8,306 nucleotides of DNA from JAGLTN01 sp023135255 (GTDB lineage: Bacteria > Planctomycetota > Phycisphaerae > Sedimentisphaerales > Anaerobacaceae): positions 1 through 8,306 of the forward strand of contig DAOWCP010000094.1 in NCBI GenBank assembly GCA_030639495.1, read 5' to 3'. The translations under genes were made by a program, and so were the position numbers. The notes below the pieces were generated by a model, which saw only the letters and a program-made list of their open reading frames with translations, made no database searches and was not told the DNA's origin. The stretch's first letter is position 1. Each line of letters begins with the position of its first letter. This document shows, in pieces, positions 1-6,347 of this stretch.

Positions 1-1
1 T

Positions 2-892
2 GCACAAGCAAGAACACTGGAGCAGTTTAAAACCCAGGCTCAACAAGGCGTTAAAGTTTCGGTTATAAATAAAATCGCCACTATTCTGCTCTATAAAAAA
101 GCTAAAAAAGAGCTTGGCGACCAGGCTGAGGATATGGTCGAAATAGCAGTGAAAACAGAGACACGAAAATTCATCGTAAGCTTTAACGGCGACTATTCAA
201 AAGCAGAAGAAGAGCTTAAAAAAATGGGAATGGACTGGGTTGAATTTCGTCAGTATCAGGAAAAAATGATACTAAGCCAATCTTACCTTGCTAAACAACT
301 GCCCGACAATGAAAAACCTATTATGCATAGTGAGCTCAAGGAATATTACCAGAAGAACAAAGAAAATTTTGCAGTAAAAGGTCTGGTCAGGTATAGGCTT
401 ATTGATATAGATATTAATAAACTTCAGCTTACAGACCCGAATCAGGATCGATCTGAGCAAGGCAAAAAATTTGCTGATGAGATTATAACCAAAGTTAAAG
501 CAGGTGGGAATTTTGCCCAGCTTGCAAAAGAATATTCTAACGGCCCATGGGCATATAAAGGTGGATTGCGCGAGCAGGAAAAAATAGAATCTCTCAGGCC
601 CCCTTACGATGTTCTGATTAAGATGGTAGATCAGCTAAAGCCCGGTCAGGTTACAGAACCTGTAACTAAGGGAGGTCATATATTTATTCTGAAGCTGGAA
701 GAAAAAATCACCCCTTCTGTTGAGCCTTTTGAAAAAGTGCAGAAAAAGCTGGAAGCTATGATAATGTTTGATCGTCAGAAAGAGGCTATAAACAGGCTTA
801 ACGATAAAATAGTTGAGCAGGCAAAGCTTACAGACCTCGATAGGTTCATTGATTTTTGCCTTAACAGAATATACTTGCAGAACAGCATGTAA
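2..892 (+). CDS. SurA/PrsA-like peptidyl-prolyl isomerase (parvulin), 5' end missing
   Basis: The reading frame is open from the first bases of the window with no stop, so the gene starts upstream; the Met codon at 134 is internal. The visible part has a helical, charged SurA-N-like region (an aligned YLAKQ...ELKEYYQKNKENF stretch, about residues 51-79 counted from the Met at 134) followed by one parvulin domain (about 82-190). Domain marks are FAQLAKEYSNGP, KGGL, LKPGQVTEPV and GGHIFILKLEE. Family role: periplasmic or envelope-anchored folding helper for secreted and outer-membrane proteins. The usual first active-site His of the ARHIL-type strand is replaced (VRYRLI), while the later His (H182) is kept, so isomerase activity may be weak and the protein mainly a chaperone. 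Any signal peptide lies outside the window. acpS follows after 26 bases, probably in the same operon. Family assignment is fairly sure; the exact orthologue is not. Confidence 0.85.
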   Translation, partial: AQARTLEQFKTQAQQGVKVSVINKIATILLYKKAKKELGDQAEDMVEIAVKTETRKFIVSFNGDYSKAEEELKKMGMDWVEFRQYQEKMILSQSYLAKQLPDNEKPIMHSELKEYYQKNKENFAVKGLVRYRLIDIDINKLQLTDPNQDRSEQGKKFADEIITKVKAGGNFAQLAKEYSNGPWAYKGGLREQEKIESLRPPYDVLIKMVDQLKPGQVTEPVTKGGHIFILKLEEKITPSVEPFEKVQKKLEAMIMFDRQKEAINRLNDKIVEQAKLTDLDRFIDFCLNRIYLQNSM

Positions 893-918
893 GCAATTTT
901 CGGAGATGAATAAAACTA

Positions 919-1311
919 ATGCAGATAATCGCACATGGCATAGATCTGGTTGATTTTCCTCGTATAGAGAAAATGGTTGAAAAACACAATGACCGTTTTC
1001 TTCAGAGGGTCTTTACTGAAAAAGAAATATGCTATGCGAAAAAAAATAAGAATTATATAGAAAAGCTGGCGGGTAGATTTGCCGCTAAAGAAGCTGTTTT
1101 AAAATTAATAGGTACAGGCTGGCGAGGCAAGATCGCATGGACAGATATTGAGGTTGTTAATGACAGCCTTGGCAGACCCGAAGTGGTCATTACTGGAGAA
1201 GTAAAAAAGCTTGTTGAGCAATCCGGCATTGAGCAGATAACTATTAGTATCACTCATACCGCAAATTTTGCGATTTGCTCAGCTGTAGCTTTGAGAAATA
1301 CAGATGGATAA
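919..1311 (+). CDS. acpS: Holo-[acyl-carrier-protein] synthase AcpS
   Basis: This 130-residue protein is the normal length for AcpS, which transfers the 4'-phosphopantetheine arm of coenzyme A to a Ser of apo-ACP and so activates fatty-acid synthesis in the cytoplasm. The N-terminal GIDLVD motif carries the Mg-binding Asp (D9). The second signature, RFAAKEAVLKLIGTG (residues 53-67), carries E58 and K62, and the ITHT strand near residues 111-114 is also typical. The chosen ATG puts D9 and E58 at the same numbers as in E. coli AcpS. A GGAG at 902-905 is the likely ribosome-binding site, with rather long spacing (13 bases). The ATG at 906 is in another frame that stops quickly, so it was rejected. 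The 3' end overlaps mnmG by 8 bases (ATGGATAA), suggesting translational coupling. Confidence 0.96.
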   Translation: MQIIAHGIDLVDFPRIEKMVEKHNDRFLQRVFTEKEICYAKKNKNYIEKLAGRFAAKEAVLKLIGTGWRGKIAWTDIEVVNDSLGRPEVVITGEVKKLVEQSGIEQITISITHTANFAICSAVALRNTDG

Positions 1312-3118
1312 GAAAAAATTTGACTGCATTGTAATAGGAGGCGGTCATGCCGGTGTTGAAGCAGCACACGCAGCTGCGAAAATGGGAGCGAAGACAGCCC
1401 TTTTAACTATCAGCAAATCAACAATTGCTGTTATGAGTTGCAACCCCGCTGTCGGAGGACTTGCAAAAGGACAGATTGCTCGCGAGATCGATGCTTTAGG
1501 TGGCGTGATGGGCTTGGCAACAGATGCTGCCGGTATTCAGTTCAAGATGCTGAACCGTTCTAAAGGCCCAGCAGTGCATGCACCCCGCGCCCAGACAGAC
1601 AGGCACAGATATCAAAAATGGATAGAAAACTATCTTACCCAGATGGAAAACCTGACCATTATCGAAGCCGAAGCAACAGATATCCTGGCTGAAGACAGCA
1701 AAGTCGTCGCTGTCAAAGATAAACAGGGTAATGTCTATAAAACCCCAACCGTTATAGTAACAACCGGCACTTTCATGAAAGGCCAAATGTATATAGGCGA
1801 TCACTGGTGGGATGGTGGTCGAATAGATGAGCAGGCAAGTAGCAATCTTTCTGATAGTCTCGCCAGGCTTGGTCTTGAGGTTGAAAGGCTTGCAACCGGG
1901 ACGCCGCCGAGGCTTTATGCAGAAACGATAAACTATGACGGTCTTGAAAAACAGCTTGGTGACGCCAACCCTGAGCCTTTTTCATTTATGAATGACAAGA
2001 TCGAAATAGAGCAGGTGCCTTGCTGGATTACTTACACTAATGAAAAAATTCATCAGCTGCTTGTTGATAATATGCACCGCGCCCCGATTTCCCTTGGTGC
2101 AATAAAAGGAACCAAACCACGCTATTGCCCAAGCATTGAAGCAAAGATGTTGGCATACCCCGACAAAACAAGACATCGTATTTTCCTTGAGCCCGAAGAG
2201 AGGGAAATAAAGATAATTTATGCTAATGGTCTTTTTACTTCCGTACCTAAGGATGTTCAGGACCAGATGCTTAAACTAATGCCAGGCACAGAAAATGTAA
2301 AAATTCAGCGTTATGGCTACGGAATCGAATACGATTATTGTCCGCCTCATCAGCTACGTCCATGGCTGGAGACACGGAAAATATCAGGTCTGTTCCTTGC
2401 TGGTCAGGTTAATGCCACCAGCGGTTATGAAGAAGCAGCGGGGCAGGGGATTATTGCTGGTATAAATGCTGTTTTGAAATTGCAGAATAAGGAGCCTTTC
2501 GTTTTAGGCAGGAACCAAGCTTATATAGGCGTTATGATCGATGATCTGCTGACAAAGAATATTGATGAGCCTTACCGGATGTTTACCTCTCGTGCTGAAT
2601 ACAGATTGCACTTGCGAGCTGATAATGCTGACAGAAGGCTCACTGAACTTAGCAGGGAAGTAGGTTTGGTAGATGACAAGAGATGGCAACGATACCAAAA
2701 TAAAATCAAGGGCATCGAAAAGCTAAAAACAACAGCCAAGCAAATTCGCATCGATGGACAAACTATCTGGGACCAATTGCGCAGGCCTGATAGTGACATA
2801 TCTCAAAAGCTTGCCGATATTGACGAAGTAAAAGCCCTTGCCCTTGACAGATTTCAGATCGAAGCAGTTGCAATAGATGTCAAGTATGAAGGGTATCTGA
2901 AAAAGCAGGATAGGCTTGTTGCTGGTTTCAAAAATCTGGAAAAGCAGAAATTGCCCGCAGATATTGATTATGAAACAGTTGAGCACCTGCGAAGGGAAGC
3001 AAAACAAAAGCTTAATATCTTCAAACCGGCAACCCTAGGCCAGGCAAGCAGGGTCAATGGTGTTACGCCCGCTGACATTACAGTCATAAGGATTCATTTA
3101 AAAAAGTATTGCAGTTAA
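1304..3118 (+). CDS. mnmG: tRNA uridine-5-carboxymethylaminomethyl modification enzyme MnmG (GidA)
   Basis: The 604-residue protein is near the usual length of MnmG (about 610-630). With MnmE it builds the (carboxymethyl)aminomethyl group on the wobble uridine U34 of certain tRNAs, using FAD, NADH and a folate one-carbon unit. The N-terminal FAD-binding Rossmann motif GGGHAGVEAA is at residues 12-21. The conserved SCNPAVGGLAKG carries C46, and PRYCPSIE carries C275, matching the two functionally important Cys of E. coli MnmG (C47 and C277). The second family signature GQVNATSGYEEAAGQG (nucleotides about 2403-2450) and the RMFTSRAEYRLHLRADNAD stretch are intact. The C-terminal helical domain that contacts MnmE and tRNA is present (YEGYLKKQ...LGQASRVNGVTPADI). 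The start overlaps the end of acpS and has only a weak Shine-Dalgarno, so it is probably coupled to acpS. No mnmE or rsmG neighbour is visible. Confidence 0.98.
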   Translation: MDKKKFDCIVIGGGHAGVEAAHAAAKMGAKTALLTISKSTIAVMSCNPAVGGLAKGQIAREIDALGGVMGLATDAAGIQFKMLNRSKGPAVHAPRAQTDRHRYQKWIENYLTQMENLTIIEAEATDILAEDSKVVAVKDKQGNVYKTPTVIVTTGTFMKGQMYIGDHWWDGGRIDEQASSNLSDSLARLGLEVERLATGTPPRLYAETINYDGLEKQLGDANPEPFSFMNDKIEIEQVPCWITYTNEKIHQLLVDNMHRAPISLGAIKGTKPRYCPSIEAKMLAYPDKTRHRIFLEPEEREIKIIYANGLFTSVPKDVQDQMLKLMPGTENVKIQRYGYGIEYDYCPPHQLRPWLETRKISGLFLAGQVNATSGYEEAAGQGIIAGINAVLKLQNKEPFVLGRNQAYIGVMIDDLLTKNIDEPYRMFTSRAEYRLHLRADNADRRLTELSREVGLVDDKRWQRYQNKIKGIEKLKTTAKQIRIDGQTIWDQLRRPDSDISQKLADIDEVKALALDRFQIEAVAIDVKYEGYLKKQDRLVAGFKNLEKQKLPADIDYETVEHLRREAKQKLNIFKPATLGQASRVNGVTPADITVIRIHLKKYCS

Positions 3119-3136
3119 TCGCAGGTTGTCTTTGGT

Positions 3137-4159
3137 ATGAAAAAGCTTTCGGAAAATATTTATAATAGTTCTAAGACTAAAGATAAGCCGAAGTTCAAGC
3201 TATTCAAAAGTGCCGGCTTTATGCTCACTTATAAATGTAATTGTAGCTGTGAGTTCTGTTATTACAATTGCAATAACGCTCAAGCAGGTTTGATTGACCC
3301 GGAAATAATCGTTGAAGGATACAGGTCACTTAAAAATATTGCAGGTGAATCGGCGAAGATCCACCTTACCGGCGGAGAAGCATTTCTCTTTTGGGATCGG
3401 CTCGTAGAAATATTTGAACAGGTTAAAAAAGCAAATCTTGGCTGCGTTGATATGCTGGAAACCAATGCTTTCTGGGCAACGGATGAAAAAGATATCCGAA
3501 GCAGATTAAAAATCCTCGATGAATCGGGTTTAAATATTCTTAAGATAAGCTGCGATCCGTTTCATCAGGAATATGTTGATATTGTACCTGTAAGGCTGCT
3601 CACAAAAATTGCTAAAGAAATGTTAGGACCGTCTCGTGTTATGGTTCGCTGGCAAAAGTATCTTGATAACCCCATCAAAATGAAAGGTATAAGCCAGCAA
3701 GAGAAAAATGCTAATTATATTGATACATTGAAAGATTATCCCTGCAGATTTAATGGTCGAGCAGCAGGGCCTTTAGCAGAGCTTTTCGCTGATAAGCCTA
3801 TCGAGAAACTTGCCCATTTCAATTGCCTTAAAAATTTTCTATCAGCAAAAAGTGTTCATATTGACCCGTTCGGTAATGTCTTTAACGGCACATGCAGCGG
3901 AATAATTATAGGCAATTTAAACCAGCAGTCTCTCGAAGATATCTGGCTGAATTTCGACCCGGCAAAAAATGAAATAGTAAATATTCTATGCAAATCGGGG
4001 CCAGTTGGATTACTCGAAAAAGCAAAAGAGCAAGGCTTTATCCCCGCTGAACTTTACGCTGGCAAATGCCATTTATGCACAGATATTCGTCAATTTTTCT
4101 TCGATAAGCGAATCTTCGGAATGACAATAGGCCCTACACCCTGTTATTCTGGGGAATAG
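3137..4159 (+). CDS. Uncharacterised radical SAM protein with SPASM-like Cys-rich C-terminus
   Basis: The 340-residue protein has the radical SAM cluster motif Cx3Cx2C at C34, C38 and C41, which binds a 4Fe-4S cluster that cleaves S-adenosylmethionine. An extra Cys (C36) sits inside the motif and C45 just after it. The HLTGGE strand (residues 76-81) is the usual SAM-binding GGE motif. ISCDPFHQEY (137-146) lies in the middle of the barrel. The C-terminal third reads VHIDPFGNVFNGTCSGIIIGNL (240-261), the SPASM/twitch style in which Cys residues hold an auxiliary cluster; candidates are C230, C253, C311, C314 and C336. Substrate is unknown: SPASM enzymes often modify peptides or act as carbohydrate/alcohol oxidases, but no precursor peptide is visible nearby. 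It begins 18 bases after mnmG, with no other start between the mnmG stop and this ATG and only a weak AGG at 3123-3125, so it is likely in the same operon. Confidence 0.85.
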   Translation: MKKLSENIYNSSKTKDKPKFKLFKSAGFMLTYKCNCSCEFCYYNCNNAQAGLIDPEIIVEGYRSLKNIAGESAKIHLTGGEAFLFWDRLVEIFEQVKKANLGCVDMLETNAFWATDEKDIRSRLKILDESGLNILKISCDPFHQEYVDIVPVRLLTKIAKEMLGPSRVMVRWQKYLDNPIKMKGISQQEKNANYIDTLKDYPCRFNGRAAGPLAELFADKPIEKLAHFNCLKNFLSAKSVHIDPFGNVFNGTCSGIIIGNLNQQSLEDIWLNFDPAKNEIVNILCKSGPVGLLEKAKEQGFIPAELYAGKCHLCTDIRQFFFDKRIFGMTIGPTPCYSGE

Positions 4160-4190
4160 GGCAGCTGCTGTGAAAATAAAATTAAATGAT

Positions 4191-4210
4191 GGTCATGACT
4201 GACCTGCTTT
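4191..4210 (+). terminator. Possible terminator of the acpS-mnmG-radical SAM unit
   Basis: A 5-bp stem GGTCA/TGACC (4191-4195 with 4200-4204) closes a 4-base loop and is followed, after two bases, by CTTTTATT. It lies 31 bases past the radical SAM stop codon on the plus strand. The stem is short and the T-run is brief, so this is a weak intrinsic-terminator candidate. Confidence 0.35.
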
Positions 4211-4244
4211 TATTAATTGTTGCACAAGGAATAAAATATTCAAT

Positions 4245-4275
4245 AAAAAAGCCCGGTTTTTTAGGCTGAGCTTTT
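4245..4275 (-). terminator. Intrinsic terminator of the porin gene, possibly bidirectional
   Basis: Read on the minus strand, AAAAGC (4275-4270) pairs with GCTTTT (4252-4247), or alternatively AGCC (4267-4264) with GGCT (4253-4250), and a run of six T follows on the minus strand (4250-4245). It starts about 25 bases beyond the porin stop codon. The A-rich and T-rich arms could also help stop plus-strand transcripts, so the region between these convergent genes may end both units. Confidence 0.6.
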
Positions 4276-4300
4276 GTCACGTCTTCTTGTATTATAGCAA

Positions 4301-5791
4301 TTAAAAAGCGAATATTATTTGGGCTCGAGCAAATATGCAGGCATCTCTATTGCCATTGTCATAATAGCTGCCGGGGACAAAATAATCGACTAGGAAGTGA
4401 TAACTGAGGCTCTTGCAGCATTTATATTTCCAGTAAGCTGTTAACATCTGACCTCTTAGGCTGCCGCCACCTGAGTACTTTGGATTAACTGCAGGAGTAT
4501 TTTGCAATGGGTTGGTGTCGGCGAACATAACATTGTAAGATGTTTCAAAAGTCCACTTTTCAAAAGGACTGAATTTGTGACCTAAGCCGAACCGGTGCAG
4601 ATTTGATGCTGCTCCTAAAGCCCCTTCATCTGCCCATAGATAAGCCTGTAAATCACCTCCTCTTGCGTACTGAGGCCACTCACCCCAAAGTGGATCAAAT
4701 CCTTCGTCCTCGTCCGTTCCGGGCTCATCCCCTGAAAGGTATTCATAATCAACAAAAAGTTCATTCTTATTCTCATCATTGAAAGCATAAGTTAACCTGG
4801 TTGTACCGCCCAGAGCATCGAGTCTGTCTTTATCTTTTCGGCCAAACTGTTTTGCGACCTCCGCTCTGAATTTCCAGTTATCATCTAACTTCTTCGCAAT
4901 TCGTACACCGATTGTATGTATTTCTGAATCAACAGCTGCGTGTGCTGTTTCAGTATATGTTGACCTTGATTTATTATCCTCTTTGTAAATATAGTAGCCG
5001 TCAATTGTAGTGTTCTCGAAACTTTTATTAGATAAATAAAGGATCATGCCCTTTTCATCCTGTCCATTGGTTGCGTGTCTGGAATGTCTTTTGTGGTTTA
5101 TAGGTGAAAGCCATTTGTTCTCATCATCAAACTGATAAATGAATATCACATCTGCCGTAGTTTCCTCGCTGAGCTTATAAGTAAAACGTGCTGCATCGAA
5201 AAAACTAGTTCTTGAACCGTCAAAGGGAGTACCATCCAAAACTAACCAACCATCACCAAGAATAATATCCTGTCTTCCGAATACACCTGTCAATGGTGCG
5301 TCAAACAGATTTCTTACTGTTAGATTGAAGTTATCAAAAATAATCTCGTCAAAGTCAGTATGTGAAGATTTATTTCGAGGCTGGTCCCAGTGACGCCACT
5401 CCCATGTTAACTTGGTGTTGAAATCAACGTTTTCACTAAGTTTGAATTTAGTTGAAAGCCTTGCACGGTTTCTGCTGTAATGCCATTCGTTATTGTTTGC
5501 TTGTGTGTCTTGGGTAGTAGCATTTTTTGCATAGACGTAACGAACACGCAGATCAAAGCCCATTTCAATCCAATCTGCCGGATTATGGAATTTGTCCAGT
5601 AGTTCAGAATTATGGAATAGTCTGTGTGGGCATATTGGGCTGTGCTCCAACAGTGGGTCTTCTCCTATATATGATTCTTTTGCTTTTGCAGCTGCATCAT
5701 CTGCTCCGTAAGCGAATGAACTAATCAGTAAAACGCCGATTATTAATGCTAAAAATGTTACAAATTGCCTTCTACTTCTCTTTTTTATCAT
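4301..5791 (-). CDS. Alginate-export-like outer-membrane beta-barrel porin
   Basis: The 496-residue protein starts with a signal peptide: basic MIKKRSRRQ, hydrophobic stretch 10-26, likely cleavage after AYG (residue 29). It ends in Phe (IIFAF), the usual C-terminal residue recognised by the barrel-assembly machinery. The body has alternating, aromatic-rich strands. Motifs resembling the alginate-export porin family are RNRARLSTKFKL (about 108-119), the FGRQDIILGDGWLVLDG block (171-187) with FFDAARFTYKL, and a later YEYLSGDEPGTDEDEGFDPLWG region. Family role: passive outlet or uptake channel for anionic or other oligosaccharides in the outer membrane; the substrate here is unknown. The n-region SRRQFV also resembles a Tat motif, although barrel proteins normally use Sec. 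The ATG is supported by an AAGGA seven bases upstream. It could also be grouped with other DUF-type porins. Confidence 0.8.
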   Translation of the reverse strand: MIKKRSRRQFVTFLALIIGVLLISSFAYGADDAAAKAKESYIGEDPLLEHSPICPHRLFHNSELLDKFHNPADWIEMGFDLRVRYVYAKNATTQDTQANNNEWHYSRNRARLSTKFKLSENVDFNTKLTWEWRHWDQPRNKSSHTDFDEIIFDNFNLTVRNLFDAPLTGVFGRQDIILGDGWLVLDGTPFDGSRTSFFDAARFTYKLSEETTADVIFIYQFDDENKWLSPINHKRHSRHATNGQDEKGMILYLSNKSFENTTIDGYYIYKEDNKSRSTYTETAHAAVDSEIHTIGVRIAKKLDDNWKFRAEVAKQFGRKDKDRLDALGGTTRLTYAFNDENKNELFVDYEYLSGDEPGTDEDEGFDPLWGEWPQYARGGDLQAYLWADEGALGAASNLHRFGLGHKFSPFEKWTFETSYNVMFADTNPLQNTPAVNPKYSGGGSLRGQMLTAYWKYKCCKSLSYHFLVDYFVPGSYYDNGNRDACIFARAQIIFAF

Positions 5792-5798
5792 CCTTTGA

Positions 5799-5803
5799 TC
5801 CTT
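5799..5803 (-). promoter_or_regulatory. Shine-Dalgarno of the porin gene
   Basis: On the minus strand AAGGA lies seven bases before the ATG at 5791; a second AAAGG directly abuts the ATG but is too close to serve. Further upstream TATAGT (minus strand, 5823-5818) resembles a -10 box and TTGTAA (5849-5844) a -35 box. Their 20-base spacing is longer than the usual 17, so I do not call a promoter. Confidence 0.6.
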
Positions 5804-5880
5804 ATGATATAAATGTAACTATACTTTAGTTTTTTTCATTTGGTTACAATAGCAGATTAACTTTTAAAGGAGCTACCAGC

Positions 5881-5949
5881 CTAATTAAGGCATTTTCTTA
5901 AATGTTCTTCTGGTGGCAGTTTGTTTATAATACTACTTACTTTATCCAT
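5881..5949 (-). CDS. Possible 22-residue small protein or leader peptide
   Basis: On the minus strand an ATG at 5949 opens a 22-codon frame (MDKVSSIINKLPPEEHLRK then CLN) ending in TAG at 5883-5881. A good Shine-Dalgarno, AGGGA at 5959-5955, sits five bases before the ATG. The peptide is soluble-looking and charged, with no membrane segment. It ends 89 bases before the porin ATG on the same strand, so it could be a leader ORF, a genuine small protein, the remnant of a larger gene, or chance. I do not recognise it. Confidence 0.25.
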   Translation of the reverse strand: MDKVSSIINKLPPEEHLRKCLN

Positions 5950-6034
5950 CACTGTCCCTGTTCATAGTAACGAAAAAACAGTTTGCACTAAAAAAAACCG
6001 GAAATCAAGTGTTTTTTTGTTATTTGTGAATTAA

Positions 6035-6072
6035 TTCAAGTGGAGTTGGTGGGATTCCCACTTTATCTTGAA
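6035..6072. repeat. Imperfect inverted repeat / hairpin-forming segment
   Basis: TTCAAG (6035-6040) is matched by CTTGAA (6067-6072). Inside, GTGGG (6049-6053) pairs with CCCAC (6057-6061) across a three-base loop, and AAGTGG (6038-6043) can instead pair with CCACTT (6058-6063). It is a compact structured element in otherwise A+T-rich DNA, with no T-tract directly after it. Role unknown: it could be an operator-like site, an RNA hairpin, or part of an old element end. Confidence 0.35.
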
Positions 6073-6216
6073 AGTATATTGTTTTTTACTACTTTAATTA
6101 ATAATTGTTTCCCGTTAGCAGAAGTGGCACAGGTTGTGAGTTTGGGTTAGGGGAGAGGTTCAAGTAGTTTCCCGCATATAGAAAGCTATTAAAAAACATC
6201 GGTTTTGGAGCTATAG

Positions 6217-6330
6217 TCGGGTATCTTGGCCCGAAAAAGAAATGAATATGACCAACTTATTAAATGCCGAGGCGATATTAGCTCTTTGATTCAGGAAAAG
6301 AACAAATGCAAAAGACACTTGATATTGTAA
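6217..6330 (+). pseudogene. Possible remnant of an IS5-type transposase N-terminus
   Basis: The plus-strand frame from 6217 to the TAA at 6328-6330 translates to LARKRNEYDQLIKCRGDIS, then SLIQEK and a short unrelated tail. The EYDxxIxxRGDIS pattern lines up without gaps with the W-x-E-Y-[DN]-x-x-L-x-x-R-G-[DS]-[LI]-[TS] start found in many IS5-family transposases, recalled from family knowledge and not searched. A TTG at 6226 could be the old start. No catalytic DDE region follows, since the next gene ends at 6348 on the other strand. If real, it is only a scrap. The match is short and may be chance. Confidence 0.25.
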
Positions 6331-6331
6331 A

Positions 6332-6344
6332 TCAGCTAAGCTGA
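6332..6344 (-). repeat. Short inverted repeat just after the beta-helix/ADP-ribosylglycohydrolase gene
   Basis: TCAGCT (6332-6337) and AGCTGA (6339-6344) form a perfect 6-bp inverted repeat around one base, three bases beyond the stop codon of the minus-strand gene. The bases after it on the minus strand (TTTACAAT) are only weakly T-rich, so it may be a weak terminator or transcript-end stabiliser at best. Confidence 0.3.
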
Positions 6345-6347
6345 AAG

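Larger units (their letters stand above)
5792..6347. other. 556-base intergenic stretch, probably partly decayed
   Basis: No long reading frame lies between the porin gene and the end of the beta-helix/ADP-ribosylglycohydrolase gene. The stretch is A+T-rich and holds the porin leader, a possible 22-codon ORF, a hairpin-forming segment near 6035-6072, a short transposase-like translation at 6217-6330 and an inverted repeat just past the upstream gene's stop. It also has CACT (5986-5989) facing AGTG (6008-6011) followed by seven T on the plus strand, terminator-like but with no plus-strand gene before it. A promoter for the porin should lie in its left part. Confidence 0.6.

Noticed and set aside
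134..136. ATG at 134 as the start of the parvulin gene
   Set aside because: The frame is open to the window start and the upstream residues fit the SurA-like N-terminal region; there is no Shine-Dalgarno before this ATG that would set it apart.
1304..3118. Extra Lys in the GTKPRYCPSIE signature of MnmG as a possible defect
   Set aside because: The catalytic Cys and flanking residues are intact and the rest of the protein is full-length and conserved, so it is ordinary variation.
5818..5849. A sigma-70-type promoter for the porin (TATAGT and TTGTAA on the minus strand)
   Set aside because: The spacing is 20 bases and the boxes are imperfect in A+T-rich DNA, so it was not listed as a feature.
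6107..6174. Two copies of GTTTCCCG (6107-6114 and 6167-6174), considered as a CRISPR-like or iteron repeat
   Set aside because: Only two 8-base copies, 60 bases apart, with no further units; easily chance.
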